Positions 1 to 5,427 of a DNA stretch of 8,415 nucleotides are shown piece by piece. This DNA is from a bacterium. GTDB lineage: Bacteria; Myxococcota_A; Bradymonadia; UBA7976; UBA1532. The notes below the pieces were generated by a model. The model saw nothing but the letters and a program-made list of their open reading frames with translations. It ran no database searches and had not been told where the DNA came from. The position numbers and the translations under genes are program-made. Within the stretch, counting starts at the first letter, position 1. Every line of letters starts with the position of its first letter. The stretch lies in the NCBI GenBank assembly GCA_030424955.1, contig JAUHVS010000219.1, positions 1-8,415 on the forward strand. The letters run 5' to 3'.

Positions 1-209
1 GCCGGGCCGAGGCCGCCCGCCGCGCCGAGCGCCGGGCCGTCCGCCGGGCCGTCCGCCGGGCCGAGCGTCGCCAGGCGGCCCGCTGGGAGGTGAGCTACAC
101 GCCCCGCGGCGCCAAGGTGTTCCGCCGCAACGGCATCGCCTACCTGCGCACCCCCCACCGGCTGTACCGCGCCGAGCGGGGCCGGTGGGTGCCGGTGTCC
201 CACGGCTGA
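1..209 (+). CDS. C-terminal end of a basic Arg/Ala-rich protein (5'-truncated)
   Basis: The frame starting at base 3 is open to a TGA at 207-209 and gives 68 residues; the start lies outside the window. The first part is a highly basic run built on Arg-Arg-Ala-Glu/Val units (RAERRAVRRAVRRAERR), likely helical or coiled. It is followed by a compact tail with aromatic residues, WEVSYTPRGAKVFRRNGIAY and then LRTPHRLYRAERGRWVPVSH and a final Gly. I do not recognise the family. Support for its being real: the tail looks like a folded peptide rather than GC-rich noise, and a strong intrinsic terminator starts 22 bases after the stop. The basic composition would fit nucleic-acid or envelope-polymer binding, but that is only inference. 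The alternative is a chance open frame in GC-rich DNA. Confidence 0.55.
   Translation, partial: RAEAARRAERRAVRRAVRRAERRQAARWEVSYTPRGAKVFRRNGIAYLRTPHRLYRAERGRWVPVSHG
30..63 (+). repeat. 12-bp tandem repeat in the truncated gene
   Basis: The unit CGCCGGGCCGTC occurs twice perfectly (30-41, 42-53), followed by ten bases of a third copy (54-63). In the open frame each unit reads Arg-Arg-Ala-Val, so copy-number change would stay in frame and lengthen the basic helical segment by four residues at a time. Confidence 0.6.
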
Positions 210-231
210 CCTACCGCCGAACGGTCCCCCT

Positions 232-277
232 GACGCCCGCCCACCCGCTCCCCCCGGGGGGGCGGGCGTCGCCTTTT
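232..277 (+). terminator. Rho-independent terminator after the truncated gene
   Basis: GACGCCCGCCC (232-242) is a perfect 11-base complement of GGGCGGGCGTC (260-270). The two arms enclose a 17-base C/G-rich loop and are followed by GCC and a four-T tract (274-277). A GC-rich stem followed by T residues 22 bases after a stop codon is the classic arrangement. It separates the upstream gene from the lipoprotein gene, which therefore probably has its own promoter in 278-390. Confidence 0.75.
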
Positions 278-340
278 GTGCAGCGGGCACGGCCCACCAC
301 GCACTGGAGCCCCCCTGCCTGCGGGGCCCTCCCATCTGAT

Positions 341-369
341 TTGCTTCCGTCACTCCGCCGCCCTAGTGT
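341..369 (+). promoter_or_regulatory. Weak candidate promoter for the lipoprotein gene
   Basis: TTGCTT (341-346) and TAGTGT (364-369) are 17 bases apart and each match the housekeeping -35 and -10 consensus at about half the positions. The site lies between the terminator and the start codon, where a promoter is expected. A short imperfect palindrome, ACCTGTAGGT (380-389), sits between it and the ribosome binding site. Matches of this quality arise often by chance, so this is a location guess rather than a firm call. Confidence 0.2.
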
Positions 370-390
370 CCGCCCGACTACCTGTAGGTT

Positions 391-396
391 GGGAGG
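391..396 (+). promoter_or_regulatory. Shine-Dalgarno site that sets the lipoprotein start
   Basis: GGGAGG lies five bases upstream of the ATG at 402. This site, with the lipoprotein signal peptide that begins at 402, selects this start over an in-frame non-ATG codon at 276, which would place 42 residues of arginine- and proline-containing sequence ahead of the signal peptide. The same hexamer precedes oppA in this window. Confidence 0.8.
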
Positions 397-401
397 ATCC
401 C

Positions 402-3260
402 ATGAAGGGATTGTGGAACGTCGGCGCCCGCGCCGGTGTGTTGTTGAGCCTCGTGATGTTGACCGGCTGCCCCACCTCGGGCGGTGGCGGTGACGCCGAC
501 GCTGGGAGCGCAGGCGGTGCGGGCGGTGCGGGCGGCGTTGGGGGTGCTGGCGGCGCCGGCGGCGTCGGCGGCGAGGGCGGCGTCGGCGGTGCTGGTGGCA
601 TCGGCGGTGCTGGCGGCGTCGGGGGTGCCGGCGGGATCGGCGGCATCGGCGGTGAGGGCGGCGTCGGCGGTGCCGGTGGTGAAGGCGGCGTCGGCGGTGA
701 GGGCGGCGTCGGCGGTGAAGGCGGCGTCGGCGGTGAAGGCGGCGTCGGCGGTGAGGGCGGCGTCGGCGGTGAGGGCGGCGTCGGCGGTGAAGGCGGCGTC
801 GGCGGCGGGATTGTGCCCTGTGAGGCCGGCGACGAGCAGCCCTGTGCGAACGCTGACGGCTGCGCGGGCGTGAGCACCTGCGTGGACGGCGCGTGGGGCG
901 CGTGCGCCTTCCCCGCCGAGATCTGCGACGGCATCGACAACAACTGCGACGGCGTGATCGACGATGGCTTCCGGGGCCTGGGCGATCCCTGCCTGGTAGG
1001 CCTGGGCCAGTGCGCCGCGGACGGCACCACCGTCTGCAGCCCCGATGGCGCCGGCGTGGTGTGCGACGCCGTGCCCGACATGCCCGTCGCCGAGACCTGC
1101 AACGGCCTCGATGACGACTGTGACGGCGTGGCCGACAACGACGTGGCCCCCGCCCCCTGCTTCGAGGGCATGCCGGGCCTCGAGGGCGTCGGCCAGTGCC
1201 GCGCGGGCGTGCGCTTCTGCGAAGAGGGCGCCCTGGGCGCCTGCGTCGAGCAGGTGCTGCCCACCCCCGAGGTGTGCAACATGCTCGACGACGACTGCGA
1301 CGGCGTGCCCGACAACGGCGACGTCTGCGCGGTCTGTGGCGACGGCATGGTGAACGGCGACGAGGGCTGCGATGACGGCAACCGGCTGCCGGGCGACGGC
1401 TGCGACGCCGACTGCCAGATCGAGCCGCCCGTGTGCGGCGACGGCGAGGTCAACCAGCCGAACGAGGCCTGCGATGACGGCAACCGGCTGCCGGGCGACG
1501 GCTGCGACGCCGACTGCCAGGTGGAGTTCGTGCCGGGCGGCGAGCTGATGCGTTGTGGCCGGTCGGCGCGCGACGTGATGACCTTCGTGCGCCCCGAGGA
1601 CGGCCTGGTGTTCGTCGAGGGCTGCGTGCCCACGCCTGACACGCGGGCCCTGCTGGTGACCCGCAGCGGCCAGCCTGATGGCCCGGCTCTGCGCGCCTTC
1701 CTGGCCCGTGGCGGCAACGTGCTCACCGAGTACAACATCAGCGACGAGGTGTGGAACCTGGCGCTGCCCGGTGAGCCGGTCATGCAGGGCGCGCGCAGCG
1801 GTAGCTGCCTGGACAACGTGAACCTGCAGGCGGAACGGACGGGCTGCGGCGCCGACCTGTCGGCGTTCCCCGGCATCACCGCGCTGGGGGGCCACGTGGC
1901 CGGCCAGACCCAGCTCGCCTACCGCGACATCGGCGCCGGCCGCCTGTGGCTCGTGGAGGCCGACTGGCAGGACGGCGACGCCCTGTTCAGCGACGCGTCG
2001 CTGCAGATCATGCGGCACATGATCCTGTGGCGCGGGGCGAGCGACCGCGTGGCGGGCGTGCAGATCGATCTGCCCGAGGCTGACGCGCGGGCCCGCGGCT
2101 GGGAGATCTGCTTCCGTGGCAGCTATGCCGACCGAGGGCCGGCCGTCGCTGACGTGCTGGCCGGCTGCGCGGGCGCCGAGCTGATGCTGGCGTGCCGCCG
2201 CGACGGCGCCGCCAACTTCGCCCTGGCCGCCGAGGGCGCCTTCGATGAGGTCACGCTGGACGTGGGCAATGGTCGAGACGCTGCGCACGCGCACAACGGC
2301 GTGAGCTGGTACTTCAACGACAGCTACTCCTGGGGCTTCGCGCCCGAGGGGGTGGCGGTCAGCCGCAGCAGCTGTGACACCGGCGACGTGCAGGCCGAGG
2401 GCCGGCTGTGCTGGCACACGGCGGAGGGCGCGCTGAACTCGGGCTGGCGCTGCGGGGCCGACACCGGCGTGCAGGCGGGCTGGGAGCGCGTGGTCCTGCG
2501 CCGCAACGGCGCGCCCGCGCCGGCCTGCGGGGACGGCGTGATCAACCAGCTGAACGAGGCCTGCGACGACGGCAACGTGCAGCCCGGCGACGGCTGCGAC
2601 GCCGACTGCCAGATCGAGCGGCCCGTGGGCCCCGAGTTCGTGGGCAGCTTCAACGTCGGCGATGGCCCCAACTGGAGGACCGAGGGCCTGACCTCGGTGT
2701 CGTGCGTGCAGGCCTGCGCCCAGGTCTTCGGGGGCGAGGCGGTCGAGTATGGCTGCTCGACCGTCGAGGGTGAGCTCAACCACCGCGCCTTCGTGGACGG
2801 CTGGGGCGACGGGCAGTTCTGCAACGGCGACGGCGTGGCCGACGACTTCTACCTGCCCATCGACGGCGGGCCCTACGACTGCAACGTCGCGGGCTGCTCG
2901 TACTCGGCCTACGTCAGCGATCACGGCGAGTGCGGGGACGCCACGAACTACTGCTGGCGCGCACAGGCAGGCGTCGCGCTGGGCGCGGCGCAGGGCTTCG
3001 GCCACCACGGCAACTGCGAGTCCTTCAACGGGTGCATGGACGCCGAGACCTGCGCCAACGCGGCCTGCGCGTTCTTCGGGCACGGGCCCGCGAGGTCCTT
3101 CGCCGAGGGCACCTGTGAGGCGCTGAGGGCCCTCAACCCGGCCTTCGACTGCGACCTGTTCAACGCCCTGCCCGACAACCTGGACCAGGGCTGGTTGAGC
3201 GCGGGGTGCGACATCCCCGTGGCCTACGACGTGGTGTGCGCCCCCGGCGCGGCCCGCTGA
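402..3260 (+). CDS. Large modular cysteine-rich surface lipoprotein with Gly-Gly-X stalk
   Basis: 952 residues. Residues 1-23 form a lipoprotein signal peptide with a hydrophobic core and lipobox LTGC, so Cys23 would be lipidated and the mature protein anchored to an envelope membrane facing the periplasm or the cell surface. Residues 37-135 are a strict (Gly-Gly-X)33 stalk. Three MopE-type Asp-rich motifs follow at 175-189 (CDGIDNNCDGVIDDG), 233-247 and 292-306. Two Myxococcus cysteine-rich repeats (DUF4215 / myxo_disulf_rpt type) lie at 312-341 and 345-375 and a third at 709-739. Between them, 376-708 holds a region with a Rossmann-like or glutamine-amidotransferase-like flavour (ALLVTRSG at 416-423, GGNVLTEYNI at 437-446) and then a second region with WYFNDSYSWGF (636-646). 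Residues 740-952 carry 16 cysteines. Function is unknown. The disulphide-rich, Asp-rich make-up suggests a metal- or ligand-binding outer-surface protein, as inferred for other myxobacterial proteins of this kind. It is convergent with the peptide-transport operon and not co-transcribed with it. Confidence 0.92.
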   Translation: MKGLWNVGARAGVLLSLVMLTGCPTSGGGGDADAGSAGGAGGAGGVGGAGGAGGVGGEGGVGGAGGIGGAGGVGGAGGIGGIGGEGGVGGAGGEGGVGGEGGVGGEGGVGGEGGVGGEGGVGGEGGVGGEGGVGGGIVPCEAGDEQPCANADGCAGVSTCVDGAWGACAFPAEICDGIDNNCDGVIDDGFRGLGDPCLVGLGQCAADGTTVCSPDGAGVVCDAVPDMPVAETCNGLDDDCDGVADNDVAPAPCFEGMPGLEGVGQCRAGVRFCEEGALGACVEQVLPTPEVCNMLDDDCDGVPDNGDVCAVCGDGMVNGDEGCDDGNRLPGDGCDADCQIEPPVCGDGEVNQPNEACDDGNRLPGDGCDADCQVEFVPGGELMRCGRSARDVMTFVRPEDGLVFVEGCVPTPDTRALLVTRSGQPDGPALRAFLARGGNVLTEYNISDEVWNLALPGEPVMQGARSGSCLDNVNLQAERTGCGADLSAFPGITALGGHVAGQTQLAYRDIGAGRLWLVEADWQDGDALFSDASLQIMRHMILWRGASDRVAGVQIDLPEADARARGWEICFRGSYADRGPAVADVLAGCAGAELMLACRRDGAANFALAAEGAFDEVTLDVGNGRDAAHAHNGVSWYFNDSYSWGFAPEGVAVSRSSCDTGDVQAEGRLCWHTAEGALNSGWRCGADTGVQAGWERVVLRRNGAPAPACGDGVINQLNEACDDGNVQPGDGCDADCQIERPVGPEFVGSFNVGDGPNWRTEGLTSVSCVQACAQVFGGEAVEYGCSTVEGELNHRAFVDGWGDGQFCNGDGVADDFYLPIDGGPYDCNVAGCSYSAYVSDHGECGDATNYCWRAQAGVALGAAQGFGHHGNCESFNGCMDAETCANAACAFFGHGPARSFAEGTCEALRALNPAFDCDLFNALPDNLDQGWLSAGCDIPVAYDVVCAPGAAR
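510..806 (+). repeat. Low-complexity array encoding (Gly-Gly-X)33
   Basis: Thirty-three consecutive nine-base triplets encode Gly-Gly-X without interruption (residues 37-135). X is only Ala, Val, Ile or Glu. The first half mixes Ala, Val and Ile with few Glu; the second half alternates Glu and Val strictly. The position directly after the lipidated cysteine marks it as a spacer or stalk. The array also keeps long antisense frames open, which explains several spurious reading frames there. Confidence 0.95.
681..806 (+). repeat. Seven 18-bp tandem repeats (Glu-Gly-Gly-Val-Gly-Gly)
   Basis: Seven units of GARGGCGGCGTCGGCGGY start at 681, 699, 717, 735, 753, 771 and 789. They differ only in GAA versus GAG and in the last base of the final unit (GGC instead of GGT). 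Each unit encodes Glu-Gly-Gly-Val-Gly-Gly. Near identity at silent positions marks this as the youngest part of the stalk and a likely site of in-frame copy-number change. Confidence 0.95.
924..1319 (+). other. Three MopE-type Asp-rich motifs (protein-level repeats)
   Basis: Residues 175-189, 233-247 and 292-306 of the lipoprotein share the pattern Cys-Asp/Asn-x-x-Asp-Asp/Asn-Asp/Asn-Cys-Asp-Gly-Val-x-Asp, spaced about 58 residues apart. This is the Asp-rich 'putative metal-binding' motif named after the copper-associated surface protein MopE and common in myxobacterial secreted proteins. The run of acidic and Asn side chains resembles a calcium- or metal-binding loop. The paired cysteines, together with others between the motifs, suggest each spans one disulphide-stabilised module. 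Metal identity cannot be read from sequence. Confidence 0.8.
1335..1526 (+). repeat. Tandem pair of DUF4215-type cysteine-rich repeats
   Basis: Two units, residues 312-341 and 345-375, each start with CGDG and contain CDDGN...GDGCDADCQ, the hallmark of the Myxococcus cysteine-rich repeat. At DNA level 1367-1418 and 1469-1520 are identical over 52 bases, silent sites included, at an offset of 102 bases. This indicates recent duplication or gene conversion. Each unit has four cysteines that could form two disulphides. Confidence 0.9.
2526..2618 (+). repeat. Third, separated DUF4215-type repeat
   Basis: Residues 709-739 match the two upstream repeats but lie about 330 residues away, after the two globular regions. 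The unit differs in its middle (GNVQPGDG instead of GNRLPGDG). Its 3' part (2586-2618) is identical over 33 bases to repeat 1 (1392-1424). Its 5' part instead follows repeat 2 (AACCAGCTGAACGAGGCCTG against AACCAGCCGAACGAGGCCTG). Confidence 0.88.
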
Positions 3261-3271
3261 GGGGCTGAGGG

Positions 3272-4333
3272 TTACGGCCGCCGGCCCGGGGGCACCCAGC
3301 CCTCGAGCCCGGCCGCCACGGCCGGCAGGTGGCCGCACGCGGCCTGGTGGGCCGGGCCCACCTGCACCAGCGGGGGCTGCGCGGCGCCACAGGCGTCGGT
3401 GGCGAACCCGCAGCGGGCCTTGAACCGGCAGCCCTCGGGGTAGTCGGTGGCCGAGGGCACCCGCCCCGGCACGGGGTCCAGCGCCTGCCGCGGGCCCGTC
3501 AGGTCGGGCAGCGACTTGAACAGCCCCACGGTGTACGGGTGGCGGGGGTCGGCGAAGAGCTCGGCCACCGGCGCCGTCTCGACGGCCCGCCCCGCGTACA
3601 TCACCACCACCCGGTGGGCCATCTCGGCCACCACGCCCAGGTCGTGGGTGATCAGCACGATGCCCATGCCCGTCTCGGCCTGCAGATCCCGCAGCAGGTC
3701 GAGGATCTGCGCCTGGATGGTGACGTCCAGCGCGGTGGTGGGCTCGTCGGCGATGAGCAGCTCGGGGTCGCAGGCCAGGGCCATGGCGATCATCACCCGC
3801 TGCTTCATGCCGCCGCTGAGCTGGTGGGGGTAGTCGTCCACCCGCTTGCCCGGATCCGAGATGCCGACCCGCTCCAGCAGCTCGATGGCCCGCGCCCGGG
3901 CCGCCTTGCGGCTCAGCCCCTTGTGCCGCCGCAGGGTCTCGGCGATCTGGCGCCCCACGGTGTAGATGGGGTTCAGGCTGGTCATGGGCTCTTGGAAGAT
4001 CATCGCGATGCGGCCGCCGCGCAGCGGGCGCATGGCGCGGTCGGGCAGCGTGAGCAGGTCGAGGCCACCGAAGCGCACGGCGCCGGCGGGGTGGTAGCCG
4101 GCGGGCTTGGGCAGCAGGCCCATGATCGACAGGCTGGTCACGCTCTTGCCGCAGCCCGACTCGCCCACGATGCCCACCGTCTCGCCGCGGGCGACGGTGA
4201 AGCTCAGGCCGTCGACGGCCCGGGCGACGCCCTGGCGGGTCTTGAAGTGGGTGTGCAGGTCGTCGACCACCAGCAGGGGCTCGGCGCCGCCGGCGGTGGG
4301 CTGGGGCTGGGGGGGCGTGGTCACCGGCGTCAC
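3272..4333 (-). CDS. oppD: Opp/Dpp-type peptide ABC transporter ATP-binding protein
   Basis: 353 residues with a GTG start. This is the cytoplasmic ATPase that powers import through the OppB/OppC permease. Visible motifs: Walker A GESGCGKS (57-64), Q-loop Gln114 in FQEPMTSLNP, ABC signature LSGGMKQ (172-178), Walker B LLIADEP (192-198, catalytic Glu197) and switch His230. The C-terminal oligopeptide-transporter extension is present, with Cys302, Cys308, Cys315 and Cys333; in structurally studied relatives these residues hold a [4Fe-4S] cluster. The start at 4333 makes a GTGA overlap with the oppC stop, typical of coupled genes; an in-frame GTG at 4324 is the alternative. Residues 1-18 are a Pro/Gln/Thr-rich tail before the domain. 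The TAA stop lies 11 bases from the convergent lipoprotein stop. It is the last gene of the operon, and no OppF-like partner follows. Substrate could be oligopeptides, dipeptides or another solute. Confidence 0.95.
   Translation of the reverse strand: MTPVTTPPQPQPTAGGAEPLLVVDDLHTHFKTRQGVARAVDGLSFTVARGETVGIVGESGCGKSVTSLSIMGLLPKPAGYHPAGAVRFGGLDLLTLPDRAMRPLRGGRIAMIFQEPMTSLNPIYTVGRQIAETLRRHKGLSRKAARARAIELLERVGISDPGKRVDDYPHQLSGGMKQRVMIAMALACDPELLIADEPTTALDVTIQAQILDLLRDLQAETGMGIVLITHDLGVVAEMAHRVVVMYAGRAVETAPVAELFADPRHPYTVGLFKSLPDLTGPRQALDPVPGRVPSATDYPEGCRFKARCGFATDACGAAQPPLVQVGPAHQAACGHLPAVAAGLEGWVPPGRRP
3309..3325. other. Perfect 7-bp hairpin in the oppD 3' end
   Basis: CCGGCCG (3309-3315) and CGGCCGG (3319-3325) form a perfect stem with a CCA loop, 49 bases past the lipoprotein stop codon. 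It could slow plus-strand transcripts entering oppD. There is no T tract and the sequence also codes for OppD, so it may simply reflect GC-rich codons (Ala-Val-Ala-Ala-Gly). Confidence 0.25.
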
Positions 4334-5424
4334 CGCTTGTCGAGGGCGCGGGGATCGGCCGCGTCCCGCAGGCCGTCGCCCAGGAAGTTGAAGGCCATCA
4401 CCGCCAGGAAGATGAAGAAGCCGGGCGTGACCACCCACTTGTAGTCGGTGAGGTAGCGCACGTTCTGGGCGTCCCGCAGCATGTTGCCCCACGAGGCCTC
4501 GGGCTCCTGGATGCCCACGCCGAGGAAGCTCAGGGCCACCTCTCCCAGGATGTAGTAGGGCACCGCCAGGGTGGCGGTGACGATGACGAAGCTGAGGGTG
4601 TTGGGCAGGATGTGGCGCACGATGATGCGCAGCCGCGGCAGGCCCAGGGCCTCGGCGGCGGTGACGTACTCGTGGGCCTTCAGGCTCAGCACCATGCCGC
4701 GGATCACCCGCGCGTTGCCCGCCCAGCCGATGAAGGCCAGCACCCCCACGATGATCAGGTACGACTGGCTCGAGGGCAGGTTCTGGCCGAAGGCGTGCTG
4801 CACCGTGAGGATCAGGTACAGGCCGGGCAGGGCCAGGATCAGCTCCACCAGCCGCATGAGCGCGAAGTCGATGGCGCCGCCGAAGTAGCCGGCGATGCCG
4901 CCGATGAGCATGCCCAGGGTCATGCTGATGAGGATGCCCAGCAGCCCCACCGACAGGCTGATGCGCCCGCCGTAGAGCACCCGGCTGAGGATGTCGCGGC
5001 CGTACTGATCGGCGCCCAGCAGGTACAGCGGCTGGCCGTCGGCGCGGCCGAAGAGGTGGCGGGTGCTGTCCACGCCCAGGAAGGTGTAGGCGTCGCCCTC
5101 CGCAAAGAGCGTCAGCGGCACCACCCGGTCGGTGGTGCGGTACTCGGCGATGAAGTCGCCCTCGCGCTCGGTGTCGTAGACGAAGGGCCCCTTGAACTCG
5201 CCCTCGTGGAACAGGTGCAAATCGAAGATCTGCGGCGGGTGCCAGTTGCGCTCGCGCACCTGGGTCGAGAAGTGGTGGGGCGCCAGGAAGGGCGCGAAGA
5301 TCGCCCCCAGGTAGAGGGCGGTGAGCACCCACAGGCCGAGCATGGCGGCCCGGTCGCGGCGCAGCTTGTCCCACAGCAGGCGCCAGGGCCCGCGGCTGCG
5401 GCGCTTGGGGGTGGCGGCGGTCAC
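4330..5424 (-). CDS. oppC: Opp/Dpp-type ABC transporter permease, OppC subunit with long periplasmic insert
   Basis: 364 residues with a GTG start. One of two inner-membrane permeases forming the peptide channel. A basic N-terminus (KRRSRGPWRLLWDKLRRDR) precedes TM1 at about 28-47. A polar stretch of about 90 residues (50-137) follows before the conserved LLGADQYGRDILSRVLYG block (135-152). The permease core with further membrane segments comes next, and the EAA loop that docks on the ATPase is at 253-275 (YVTAAEALGLPRL...ILPN). The C-terminus has the usual FNFLGDGLRDAADPR. It is longer than a typical OppC/DppC (about 300 residues) because of the insert between TM1 and the core, a feature I associate with a subfamily in Acidobacteria- and Myxococcota-like genomes and, loosely, with YejE. 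GGAG in the end of oppB lies six bases before the GTG. It overlaps oppD by 4 bases and is 3 bases after oppB. Confidence 0.94.
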   Translation of the reverse strand: MTAATPKRRSRGPWRLLWDKLRRDRAAMLGLWVLTALYLGAIFAPFLAPHHFSTQVRERNWHPPQIFDLHLFHEGEFKGPFVYDTEREGDFIAEYRTTDRVVPLTLFAEGDAYTFLGVDSTRHLFGRADGQPLYLLGADQYGRDILSRVLYGGRISLSVGLLGILISMTLGMLIGGIAGYFGGAIDFALMRLVELILALPGLYLILTVQHAFGQNLPSSQSYLIIVGVLAFIGWAGNARVIRGMVLSLKAHEYVTAAEALGLPRLRIIVRHILPNTLSFVIVTATLAVPYYILGEVALSFLGVGIQEPEASWGNMLRDAQNVRYLTDYKWVVTPGFFIFLAVMAFNFLGDGLRDAADPRALDKR

Positions 5425-5427
5425 CGG

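Noticed and set aside
276..401. Upstream extension of the lipoprotein gene from a non-ATG codon at 276
   Set aside because: It would begin inside the terminator region, lacks a ribosome binding site and would bury the lipoprotein signal peptide; the ATG at 402 has GGGAGG five bases upstream.
510..806. Repeat array considered as a CRISPR or regulatory repeat
   Set aside because: There are no spacers, units are multiples of three and stay in frame, and they encode a continuous Gly-Gly-X stalk in a convincing gene.
378..3338. Nearly 3-kb open frame on the minus strand opposite the lipoprotein gene
   Set aside because: Its translation is Ala/Val/His/Arg-rich low complexity and mirrors the codon bias of the plus-strand gene, which has a signal peptide, clear motifs and a ribosome binding site. 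Such shadows are expected in GC-rich DNA.
3329..4444. 371-codon plus-strand open frame opposite oppD
   Set aside because: Low-complexity translation antisense to a gene with every ABC ATPase motif; no ribosome binding site noted.
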